From Leucothrix mucor DSM 2157 (GTDB lineage: Bacteria; Pseudomonadota; Gammaproteobacteria; Thiotrichales; Thiotrichaceae), in assembly GCF_000419525.1 (NCBI RefSeq), contig NZ_ATTE01000001.1, positions 186,001 through 250,000 on the forward strand: 64,000 bases of DNA, read 5' to 3'. Of this stretch, positions 51,044 to 59,129 are shown piece by piece. The translations under genes and the position numbers were made by a program. Each line of letters starts with the position of its first letter. Position 1 is the first letter of the stretch. Below the pieces are notes generated by a model. The model was not told where the DNA came from, searched no databases, and was given only the letters and a program-made list of their open reading frames with translations.

Positions 51044-52378
51044 TTACAAGATATAGCGAGACAGATCTTCATCCTGAACCAATGGGCCAAGCGTATCATC
51101 AACTTTCTTACCGTCAACAACAACCTCAGCTTCACAGTCTGGCGCACGATATAGCTCATCTTCCAGCAAACGCTCAACAATGGTGTGCAAACGACGCGCA
51201 CCGATGTTCTCAGTGCTGGAGTTCACATCAAAGGCATGCTTGGCAATGCGCTCAATACCATCTTGAGTGAAGGTCAAATTAACGCCTTCAGTTTGCAGCA
51301 GGCCAACATATTGCTCAGTCAGTGATGCGTGAGGCTCAACCAAAATACGCTCAAAGTCTTTTGCAGTTAGAGCTTCTAACTCAACACGAATCGGTAAACG
51401 ACCCTGCAGCTCCGGAATCAGATCAGAAGGCTTCGCTAAGTGGAACGCACCGGATGCGATAAACAGAATGTGATCGGTTTTGATAATACCGTGCTTAGTC
51501 GTTACGCTAGTGCCTTCGATTAATGGTAGTAAATCACGCTGAACGCCTTCACGTGATACATCAGCTCCACCTGATTGGCCTTTGCGAACCACTTTATCGA
51601 TCTCATCCAAGAAGACGATACCGTTTTGCTCAACGTTTTTAATCGCAATCTGTTTGATTTCGTCGTTGTTCAGCATCTTGTGGGCTTCTTCTTCAGCCAA
51701 CAGCTTCAGCGCTTCTTTGATCTTCACTTTGCGCTTTTGCTTTTTGTCTGCACCCATATTCGCGAACATGCCTTGTAACTGGCTCGCCATATCTTCCATG
51801 CCCGGTGGTGCCATGATGTCTACACTGGCCGCCGCTTGGGCGACATCAATTTCGATCTCTTTGTCGTCTAACTGGCCTTCGCGCAATTTCTTGCGGAATT
51901 TCTGACGCGTCGCACTATCGGTGGTTTCAGCGCTAGTCCAGCTAGCATCTGTCGTTTCTGTCTTGGGTGAAGGCAGCAGAATATCTAATACGCGGTCTTC
52001 TGCAGCATCTTCAGCACGGTATTTGTGCTTTTCAACTTCTTGTTCACGCGTTAGCTTAATCGCAATATCCGCTAAATCACGAATAATGGAGTCAACTTCC
52101 TTACCGACATAACCCACTTCGGTAAATTTAGTGGCTTCCACTTTAATGAATGGCGCGTTCGCCAGTTTCGCTAAGCGGCGTGCAATTTCGGTTTTACCGA
52201 CACCGGTAGGCCCGATCATCAGAATATTTTTAGGGGTAACTTCATGGCGCAAATCTTCGCCTAACTGCTGCCGACGCCAGCGATTACGCAGCGCAATGGC
52301 TACCGCGCGCTTGGCTTGCTGTTGCCCGACAACATGTTTGTCGAGTTCCTGTACGATTTCCCGAGGAGTCATTGACAT
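51044..52378 (-). CDS. hslU: HslU, ATPase subunit of the HslUV protease
   Basis: About 444 residues of AAA+ unfoldase. Walker A is [15 protein letters not shown], Walker [11 protein letters not shown], and the end DEDLSRYIL is the C-terminal tail that inserts in HslV. The insertion domain lies between. ATG at 52378, followed by a second Met, with AAGGA upstream, is preferred to an in-frame start at 52447. It follows hslV by 13 bases; together they form the heat-shock protease complex. Confidence 0.96.
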   Translation of the reverse strand: MSMTPREIVQELDKHVVGQQQAKRAVAIALRNRWRRQQLGEDLRHEVTPKNILMIGPTGVGKTEIARRLAKLANAPFIKVEATKFTEVGYVGKEVDSIIRDLADIAIKLTREQEVEKHKYRAEDAAEDRVLDILLPSPKTETTDASWTSAETTDSATRQKFRKKLREGQLDDKEIEIDVAQAAASVDIMAPPGMEDMASQLQGMFANMGADKKQKRKVKIKEALKLLAEEEAHKMLNNDEIKQIAIKNVEQNGIVFLDEIDKVVRKGQSGGADVSREGVQRDLLPLIEGTSVTTKHGIIKTDHILFIASGAFHLAKPSDLIPELQGRLPIRVELEALTAKDFERILVEPHASLTEQYVGLLQTEGVNLTFTQDGIERIAKHAFDVNSSTENIGARRLHTIVERLLEDELYRAPDCEAEVVVDGKKVDDTLGPLVQDEDLSRYIL

Positions 52379-52391
52379 GGTGATGGATTCC

Positions 52392-52925
52392 TTAAAGTTC
52401 TTCGATAGTACGGTTGTGATTGGTGTAGATACAGATATCTGCTGCAATACCTAAGCCTTTTTCCACGATATCACGGGCCGACATATCAGTATTGTCCAAG
52501 AGCGCACGCGCGGCTGATTGCGCAAACGGGCCACCAGAGCCAATGGCGATCAGATTATCTTCCGGCTCAATAACATCCCCATTACCGGTAATGATTAATG
52601 AAGTTTCGCTATCGGCGACGGCCAACAAGGCTTCCAGACGGCGCATTGCGCGATCGCTTCGCCAGTCTTTAGCTAGCTCAATGGCTGCACGGGTCAGGTT
52701 ACCGTTGTACTGCTCCAGTTTGGCTTCAAAGCGCTCAAACAGGGTAAAGGCATCGGCGGTACCGCCTGCGAAGCCTGCAATGACCTGACCATCGTGTAAA
52801 CGTCGAACTTTGCGAGCGTTTCCTTTCATGACGGTGTTGCCCAATGAGACTTGACCGTCTCCGCCAATTACGACTTTGCCATTCCGGCGTACCGAAAGGA
52901 TCGTTGTTCCTCGATATTGCTCCAC
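52392..52925 (-). CDS. hslV: HslV, proteolytic subunit of the HslUV protease
   Basis: A 177-residue proteasome-beta-like peptidase. After a short propeptide MEQYRG, the active-site Thr is exposed at [19 protein letters not shown]; the GDGQVSLG loop is family-typical. It precedes hslU, with which it forms a translational pair. Divergent from the lptM-lysA run. Confidence 0.96.
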   Translation of the reverse strand: MEQYRGTTILSVRRNGKVVIGGDGQVSLGNTVMKGNARKVRRLHDGQVIAGFAGGTADAFTLFERFEAKLEQYNGNLTRAAIELAKDWRSDRAMRRLEALLAVADSETSLIITGNGDVIEPEDNLIAIGSGGPFAQSAARALLDNTDMSARDIVEKGLGIAADICIYTNHNRTIEEL

Positions 52926-52984
52926 TTATAAGCTCCGCTTTTGATTTAATTCAAGCAAATTATGTTGGGGTGACCAGTTCGTAT

Positions 52985-53013
52985 TTCAAGCAACTTTAAA
53001 AATTCGGTATACT
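52985..53013 (+). promoter_or_regulatory. Likely promoter of lptM-lysA
   Basis: TTCAAG (52985-52990), a 17-base spacer and TATACT (53008-53013) lie 30 bases before lptM, on the plus strand. Confidence 0.5.
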
Positions 53014-53042
53014 GCGCTCTTTACAAAGTGCGGGGAGTTTCC

Positions 53043-53201
53043 ATGTTTAAGCAAGTTTGCTGGGGAAACCGGATTTTTTTAATCATGGTAATGGGGCTGT
53101 TTTTTGTCTCATTACTTAGTGGCTGTGGCACAAAGGGTGATCTTTACCTGCCAAAAGCGAAAGCAGCTGACACCACTCAAGATAAGCAGAAAACAAAATA
53201 A
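53043..53201 (+). CDS. lptM: LPS translocon maturation lipoprotein LptM (YifL-like)
   Basis: A 52-residue lipoprotein. The hydrophobic signal ends in LLSGCGTKGDLYLP, with the lipobox Cys at residue 28 and the conserved GTKGDLYLP that marks LptM. LptM associates with the LptDE translocon in Enterobacteria. A GGGGAG ribosome site precedes it. Its stop overlaps the lysA start (TAATG). Confidence 0.9.
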   Translation: MFKQVCWGNRIFLIMVMGLFFVSLLSGCGTKGDLYLPKAKAADTTQDKQKTK

Positions 53202-54448
53202 TGGATTACTTTAATTATAAGCAAGGCCAGCTCTACGCTGAAGATGTGTCGGTCAAAGGCATTGCAAATACCTATGGCACACCCTGTTATATCTATTCAC
53301 GGGCGACCTTGGAGCGCCACTGGCATGCCTTTAATAATGCCTTTGGCGATCATGACCACCTGATCTGCTATTCGGTAAAGGCGTGTTCTAACTTAGCCAT
53401 TCTGAATTTATTTGCCCGCTTAGGCTCAGGCTTCGACATTGTATCGGTTGGCGAGCTGGAGCGTGTGATTGCGGCTGGTGGAGACCCTGGAAAAGTGGTT
53501 TTCTCAGGCGTTGGTAAGCGTGACGATGAAATGCGCCGTGCACTGGAAGTCGGTATTCGCTGCTTTAATATCGAATCTGAGGCTGAATTAGACCGTTTGA
53601 ATAGCGTTGCTCGTGAAATGGGTAAGGCTGCTGCGATCTCTATTCGGGTTAATCCGGATGTTGATGCGAAAACTCACCCGTATATTTCTACCGGTTTGAA
53701 AGAAAATAAATTCGGCATTGATATTAAAACCGTTGAAGCGGTGTATGAGCGTGCGGAAAGCATGCCAAATATCAAAGTCGATGGAATTGATTGTCATATC
53801 GGTTCTCAGTTGACAGAAGTATCTCCATTTTTAGATGCGCTGGACCGCGTACTGGATCTGGCTGATCGCTTAAAAGAGAAAGGCATTACCATTAGCCATC
53901 TTGATTTAGGAGGTGGACTGGGCGTGCGTTACAACGAAGAAACCCCACCATTGCCTGCTGAATACATGCAGAAAATGATGGAAAACGAGCGCCTGAAAGA
54001 TTACGAAGTGGTGATCGAGCCAGGCCGTGCGATTGTCGCGAATGCAGCAATTTTGGTGTCTCGTGTGGAATACCTGAAACCTGGCGAAACCAAGAGCTTT
54101 GCGATTGTTGATGCGGCGATGAATGACTTATTGCGCCCATCTTTGTATCAGGCATGGCAGCGGATTATTCCGGTGAAGGAAGAACCAGCGGTTGAAAGCA
54201 GCTTGTATGACATCGTTGGCCCAATTTGCGAAACTGGCGATTTCCTTGGAAAAGACCGTGAGTTGGCGCTGGAACAAGGCGATTTGATTGCGATTCGCTC
54301 TTCAGGCGCTTATGGCTTTAGCATGTCATCTAACTACAACACGCGTCCTCGGGCTTGTGAAGTATTGATCGATGGCGAGCAAGTGCATCAAATCCGTCGT
54401 CGCGAGACGATTCAGGAGTTATTTGCTGGTGAGTCTTTGCTGCCATAA
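53201..54448 (+). CDS. lysA: Diaminopimelate decarboxylase
   Basis: A 415-residue PLP enzyme, the last step of lysine synthesis. The PLP lysine is in CYSVKACSNLAILN, and HIGSQLTE, LDLGGGLGVRYNEE and EPGRAIVANAAILV bind PLP; CETGDFLGKDRE gives the active-site Cys. Length matches the family. It directly follows lptM. The usual next gene, dapF, is not here; an esterase follows. Confidence 0.96.
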   Translation: MDYFNYKQGQLYAEDVSVKGIANTYGTPCYIYSRATLERHWHAFNNAFGDHDHLICYSVKACSNLAILNLFARLGSGFDIVSVGELERVIAAGGDPGKVVFSGVGKRDDEMRRALEVGIRCFNIESEAELDRLNSVAREMGKAAAISIRVNPDVDAKTHPYISTGLKENKFGIDIKTVEAVYERAESMPNIKVDGIDCHIGSQLTEVSPFLDALDRVLDLADRLKEKGITISHLDLGGGLGVRYNEETPPLPAEYMQKMMENERLKDYEVVIEPGRAIVANAAILVSRVEYLKPGETKSFAIVDAAMNDLLRPSLYQAWQRIIPVKEEPAVESSLYDIVGPICETGDFLGKDRELALEQGDLIAIRSSGAYGFSMSSNYNTRPRACEVLIDGEQVHQIRRRETIQELFAGESLLP

Positions 54449-54535
54449 CTACAGTCAGCGGCAGCGCACCCCGCGTTGCCGCTTTGTAAATCCTCATTTC
54501 TACCTATTAGAATCCTTCAGTTGGAAAATACACTC

Positions 54536-55210
54536 ATGAAATTGGAACGCGAAACAATCGAGCTGGGTACTGACATTCGTCATGCGGTCATCTGGTTACA
54601 TGGCTTGGGTGCCGATGGTAATGACTTTGTGCCGATCGTGCCGGAGCTAAAGCTGGATAAAAGCATTGGCGTGCGCTTTATTTTTCCGCATGCGCCATCT
54701 CGCCCAGTCACGCTGAATAACGGTTATACGATGCCAGCTTGGTATGACATTATTTCTTTAGATCGCAGTAAAAATGCCAGTGAAGACGACATTCTGACGA
54801 CGGTGGGCTGGATTAATGAACTGATCGAAGAGCAAATTCAGCTGGGCATCGAGCCTGAAAATATTATTATGGCTGGCTTCTCCCAAGGTGGTGTAATTGC
54901 CCTGCATACGGCATTGCGTTATCCCAAGCGTTTAGGTGGCCTAATGGCACTATCTACCTACTTTCCCTTTGCCGATGAAGTGTTGTCGAAATTGCCAAAA
55001 GGCTATGATCAGATTCCGGTATTTGCGGCGCATGGCACGTATGATCCGGTGATTCCAGTGGCATGGTGGGAAGACTATGTGCCAAAACTGGAAAAGCATG
55101 GCTTCGATGTACTTTCCAAAACGTATCCCATGGAACATTCGGTACACCCCTCTGAGATTCAGGACATGGGGATGTGGTTTCGGGATGTATTAACGGACTC
55201 AACAGACTAA
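54536..55210 (+). CDS. Carboxylesterase/phospholipase-family alpha/beta hydrolase
   Basis: About 224 residues of the bacterial carboxylesterase/acyl-protein thioesterase family. VIWLHGLGADGNDFVPIVPEL is the oxyanion-hole region, and GFSQGG holds the nucleophilic Ser; the Asp and His follow near YDPVIP and EHSVHPSE. Substrate is unknown. ATG at 54536 gives the family start. It lies between lysA and the ParA-like gene, 14 bases from the latter. Confidence 0.9.
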   Translation: MKLERETIELGTDIRHAVIWLHGLGADGNDFVPIVPELKLDKSIGVRFIFPHAPSRPVTLNNGYTMPAWYDIISLDRSKNASEDDILTTVGWINELIEEQIQLGIEPENIIMAGFSQGGVIALHTALRYPKRLGGLMALSTYFPFADEVLSKLPKGYDQIPVFAAHGTYDPVIPVAWWEDYVPKLEKHGFDVLSKTYPMEHSVHPSEIQDMGMWFRDVLTDSTD

Positions 55211-55224
55211 GAGGAATAACTGAA

Positions 55225-55917
55225 ATGACCCGTATCCATTTTGTCGGTGGTGAGAAAGGTGGTGTAGGTAAGTCGGTGTTAGCCAGAGTACTGGCGCAAT
55301 ATCATATTGATAAAGAGAAACCATTTACGGCGTTTGATGGTGATTTATCGCATGGCGCTTTAGTGCGTTATTACGGTGATTACACCCAAGCGGTTGATAT
55401 TGCCTCGTTTGAAAGTGCTGACCAAATCGCAGAAGCAGCCGTTGAGTCGGGCTGTGATGTGATTGTTGATTTGGCGGCACAGGCTGCGCGTCCGCTGGAT
55501 AGCTGGATTACAGAATCTGGTTTGGTCGATTTCAGTGAAGATGCTGGCGTGGGAATTACTCTATGGCATGTGATGGATGATGGGACTGATTCGGTCCGTT
55601 TGCTGGAAAAGGTATTGGATACCTATGGAGCAGGGCCTCAGTACATTTTAGTCCGCAATCATGGGCGCGGCGGTGATTTTTCCTTATTTGATGAGTCGGA
55701 CGCTAAGGCCAGAGCGATGGCGCTGGGCGCACGTGTGATGGATCTGCCGAGCTTGCATGCGGGCTCTATGCGCAAGATTGATCGGGCGGGTGCGAGCTTG
55801 TGGGCAGCGGCTAATAATAAGGATAAAGTGAAAGGCCCAACGCTGGGTATGATGGAACGCCAGCGAGTTAAAGTCTGGTTGAGTAAAGCTTATGCGGAGT
55901 TGGATAAAGCGCTCTAG
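55225..55917 (+). CDS. ParA/MinD-like P-loop ATPase, unknown role
   Basis: About 230 residues. The deviant Walker A is FVGGEKGGVGKSVLARVL, typical of ParA/MinD/Soj ATPases, and a Walker B-like segment is VIVDLAAQA. It has no ParB or plasmid genes beside it, and the C-terminal part (WLSKAYAELDKAL) has no known partner helix. A nucleotide-dependent placement or export-related role is possible. GAGG precedes the ATG, and it starts 14 bases after the esterase stop. Confidence 0.8.
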   Translation: MTRIHFVGGEKGGVGKSVLARVLAQYHIDKEKPFTAFDGDLSHGALVRYYGDYTQAVDIASFESADQIAEAAVESGCDVIVDLAAQAARPLDSWITESGLVDFSEDAGVGITLWHVMDDGTDSVRLLEKVLDTYGAGPQYILVRNHGRGGDFSLFDESDAKARAMALGARVMDLPSLHAGSMRKIDRAGASLWAAANNKDKVKGPTLGMMERQRVKVWLSKAYAELDKAL

Positions 55918-55932
55918 TTGCTCAAATCATTA

Positions 55933-55975
55933 TTCGTGGCTTGCTAAACTTTTTTGCTGGTTAGCAAGCCACGAA
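55933..55975. terminator. 15-bp terminator hairpin between convergent genes
   Basis: TTCGTGGCTTGCTAA (55933-55947) and TTAGCAAGCCACGAA (55961-55975) form a perfect 15-bp stem with a 13-base loop. It serves the ParA-like gene and the convergent aldolase gene. Confidence 0.75.
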
Positions 55976-55990
55976 GTTTAGCCTGAAGTA

Positions 55991-56740
55991 TTATTCCTTA
56001 TAATCAGGCTCACTACGATCAAGCAGCGTTTTCAGGTCATCAAAGTGGCGCTGCGACTGGTCGGGATAGTCATCCAATTCGCTAGCCGTTTTTTCTGCAA
56101 CTTCATGAGATAGCACCCGTAATGGCTGACCTGTTTGCAGCGCGCGAATATAGGTTTCCGCGGAGCGCTCAAAGTAATATAGGCGATTAAAGGTGTCCGC
56201 CACGCTATCACCAAGTACTAGCAGGCCGTGATTACCCATAATCATCACCTTAACTTTGGGATCACCCAGCAAGCGTGAACAACGCTCACCCTCAGCTTCA
56301 AATGCCAAGCCCCCAAAGCTGTCATCAATCACATAGCGCTGGTAAAACGTGGCAGTATTTTGATCTATTGGCAGTAAGCGACTGTCGGCCAGTGAAGCTA
56401 ATACCGTAGAAAACATGGAATGCACATGCATAACGCAGCGCGCATGTGGGCAGTAGCGATGTACTGAGCCATGTAAGCCCCACGCGGTTGGGTCTGGCGC
56501 ATTGGGCTGCTTTAAGACATCCGGATCATTAGCATCCAACAGTAATAATTCGCTAGCCTTAATCAGCCCAAAGTGTCGTTGATTAGGGTTAATCAAAAAC
56601 TCAGTACCATCATCATTCACCGCTAAGGAAAAGTGATTAGCGACGGCTTCGTTGAGGTTAAGCCGTGCAGCACTGCGAAAGGCGGCGGCTAAATCAACGC
56701 GTTGTTGCCAGTGTGGGTCTTGTGAGTGTGAAGTGGGCAT
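55991..56740 (-). CDS. Class II aldolase/adducin family protein
   Basis: A 249-residue protein of the class II aldolase family. The zinc ligands are in CVMHVHSMFS and MIMGNHGLLV, and LNEAVANHFSLAV is the N-terminal phosphate/substrate region. The substrate is unknown. It starts two bases after the dioxygenase-like gene on the same strand, so the pair is probably co-transcribed and may act on successive steps of one pathway. Confidence 0.88.
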   Translation of the reverse strand: MPTSHSQDPHWQQRVDLAAAFRSAARLNLNEAVANHFSLAVNDDGTEFLINPNQRHFGLIKASELLLLDANDPDVLKQPNAPDPTAWGLHGSVHRYCPHARCVMHVHSMFSTVLASLADSRLLPIDQNTATFYQRYVIDDSFGGLAFEAEGERCSRLLGDPKVKVMIMGNHGLLVLGDSVADTFNRLYYFERSAETYIRALQTGQPLRVLSHEVAEKTASELDDYPDQSQRHFDDLKTLLDRSEPDYKE

Positions 56741-56742
56741 GC

Positions 56743-57885
56743 TTATTCCTCTTGAGTGTCGGTAACGTTAGGATATTCCTTGCGCAATGCCCGGTAGGTA
56801 CTACGCATTTCGCCTCGATCAATATAACAGCCGCGTAGGTGGCGCGCGCCACTGCCTTCAATAAATGAGCCGCGACCATGTGCAATGCGATGGTTATCAA
56901 ACACAATGCATTCACCAGCATTCAGCCTGAAGCGCATTAGGTATTTAGGGTCTTGTAGCATTTGGCCAAATTTACGAAATGCCGGATAAAACTCATCCAT
57001 AAACGTTTGTGGCATATCGAAAATGTCGGATAAATGTTGGCTAAAACTAATGCCACTGACTTCACCGTTGACCGGATCGAGTTCAATAATACGCTGGCGG
57101 GCACGAACATCTTGCGTGTCGGTGGTGTAGCGGAAGGGGACTTTGGTCTCGGTCAGTAGTTTGAAGTAGTCAGGATAATGCTCGCGGAACTCATTAGCAA
57201 CGCTGGTGGCATCGACAAACAGGCTCTGGCCACCTTCAGCGTCATTGACTCGGCAATGCAGAAATTGCACACCGGGAGCGAGTTCTTCAGGGGGCAAATC
57301 GGTATGCAACTCCAATGCTCTGGCGGTATAAGCGAGATTGACGGGCTTTACTTCGGTGCGCACATTAAAGGCGTAACCTGAAAAAGAGGGGCGTACGGTA
57401 CCAATTAGCTCGCAGGCTTGTTGCAAACCTTCATCGCTATCTGGCATGTCGGTAATCAGTGCAATGCCTTCATCAAGCAGCGCCTCAATCCAGTCAGCGA
57501 CTTTGGCTGGGCGCGTAATGAGGTCATCAAAGCTAAAGCGGGCAATTTGCTCATATTGATCGGCGTACCAGCTGCGGCGTGCTCGGATGGCAATATCGCC
57601 ATGGCCGGGTGCATTATCACTGCTTGGTGTGTGCCATTGGCTTAGCCAGTCTTTGTGGTAAGTGCTTTGGTGACCGCTTGGCCAAGTGAGGTATAGGTGA
57701 TCAGCGTCATCACTGATTTCAAGCGGCCTTAGGTGGTCGGCTTCGGCGAGAATGTCGAAACTTCGTTCCTGCGTATCGGTATCCCAAGAGCTGGGGCAGT
57801 TATCCCGCAGCCAGTAATAGTTAAAATAGGCTGCGTCAGCATTGGGCAGGGAAAGGGTCAGACCGTTATCATGAAGCTGTAGCAT
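56743..57885 (-). CDS. Gamma-butyrobetaine dioxygenase-like Fe/2-oxoglutarate oxygenase
   Basis: About 380 residues. The N-terminal zinc-type domain has YYWLRDNCPSSWDTDTQ; the TauD-type double-stranded helix has the iron site His194-x-Asp196 (LELHTDLPPEE) and distal His in FDNHRIAHGRGSF. Length and domain order match bacterial gamma-butyrobetaine hydroxylase, which makes carnitine; trimethyllysine dioxygenases share this build. ATG at 57885 with GAGGT is chosen; a longer frame from 58113 would run into yaaA. It is followed by the class II aldolase. Confidence 0.85.
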   Translation of the reverse strand: MLQLHDNGLTLSLPNADAAYFNYYWLRDNCPSSWDTDTQERSFDILAEADHLRPLEISDDADHLYLTWPSGHQSTYHKDWLSQWHTPSSDNAPGHGDIAIRARRSWYADQYEQIARFSFDDLITRPAKVADWIEALLDEGIALITDMPDSDEGLQQACELIGTVRPSFSGYAFNVRTEVKPVNLAYTARALELHTDLPPEELAPGVQFLHCRVNDAEGGQSLFVDATSVANEFREHYPDYFKLLTETKVPFRYTTDTQDVRARQRIIELDPVNGEVSGISFSQHLSDIFDMPQTFMDEFYPAFRKFGQMLQDPKYLMRFRLNAGECIVFDNHRIAHGRGSFIEGSGARHLRGCYIDRGEMRSTYRALRKEYPNVTDTQEE

Positions 57886-57946
57886 GCGGATTACCTCGAG
57901 CAGGAATTTGGAAATTCCAAGATAATCTTGAGCTGAATTTTGAGAT

Positions 57947-57981
57947 ACACCCAAGCTGCCAAGTGATGGCAGATTGGGTGT
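57947..57981. terminator. Hairpin between yaaA and the dioxygenase gene
   Basis: ACACCCAAGCTGCC (57947-57960) pairs with GGCAGATTGGGTGT (57968-57981) with one mismatch in 14. It lies 17 bases after the yaaA stop on the minus strand. No U-run follows, so activity is uncertain. Confidence 0.5.
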
Positions 57982-57997
57982 CTTTACAATGGGGCTT

Positions 57998-58783
57998 TTA
58001 GCTAGCTGCTTCTGGCTGTTGGCGCTCAAATACCCACTTGTCTTTGCTGGATAATTCAGCTGCGTATTTATAGCCAGCGATATCGAAATCTTTGATACCC
58101 TCGGGTGACTCAATTCGGTTGCGGATAATGAAGTCTGCCATCATGCCACGGGCTTTTTTGGCATAGAAAGCAATGATGCGCGTCTTACCATCTTTGGTTT
58201 CTTTAAAGTCGATATTTAGAATACGGCCTTTAACCTGTTTGGGTTTGACCGATTTATAATACTCATTGGATGCCAGGTTAACCAAGACTGCTTCTTCCTG
58301 TTCTGCCAAGACGGCATTCAGACTATCGGTAATCTGATCACCCCAGAACTCATACAAGTTCGCACCGCGTGGGTTTTTCAGCTTGGTTTTCATTTCCAGG
58401 CGGTAAGGCTGAATCAAGTCCATCGGACGCAAGGCGCCATACAGGCCTGATAGAATCCGCAAATGATCTTGGGCATAGTTCAGATCATCTTTAGTGAAGC
58501 TGGCGCTATCAATCCCTGAATACACATCCCCTTTAAATGCAAACAATGCCGGTTTGGCATTCTCGGGATTAAATGGGGTGTGAAACTGTTGAAAGCGCTC
58601 AAAGTTTAGATTCGCGAGGTTCTCACTGATGCTCATCATGCTTTCGATTTGCGGTGGTGCATAGTCGCGCAATTCATCAATCAGAATTTGCGACTGATCA
58701 AGCTGAGCCGGCACGCTATAATCCGCGTCTGGCATTGGAAAATCGAAATTTTGGCCCTTAGAGGGCGACAATGTAACGAGCAT
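57998..58783 (-). CDS. yaaA: Peroxide stress protein YaaA
   Basis: A 261-residue UPF0246 protein. The start MLVTLSPSKGQNFDFP, the segments LSGLYGALRPMDLIQPYRLEM and VNLASNEYYKSVK, and FYAKKARGMMADFII are all family-typical. In E. coli it limits iron-driven damage under peroxide. It starts 18 bases after the ferredoxin gene stop on the same strand; both relate to iron. Confidence 0.95.
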   Translation of the reverse strand: MLVTLSPSKGQNFDFPMPDADYSVPAQLDQSQILIDELRDYAPPQIESMMSISENLANLNFERFQQFHTPFNPENAKPALFAFKGDVYSGIDSASFTKDDLNYAQDHLRILSGLYGALRPMDLIQPYRLEMKTKLKNPRGANLYEFWGDQITDSLNAVLAEQEEAVLVNLASNEYYKSVKPKQVKGRILNIDFKETKDGKTRIIAFYAKKARGMMADFIIRNRIESPEGIKDFDIAGYKYAAELSSKDKWVFERQQPEAAS

Positions 58784-58801
58784 CAGTGGTTTCCTGTTAT
58801 C

Positions 58802-59062
<261 letters not shown>

Positions 59063-59129
59063 TTACATATCGATAATGGGTTGAATTCTAACAGCGCAGC
59101 GTTACAAAAAACATTATTCCCTACAGAGT

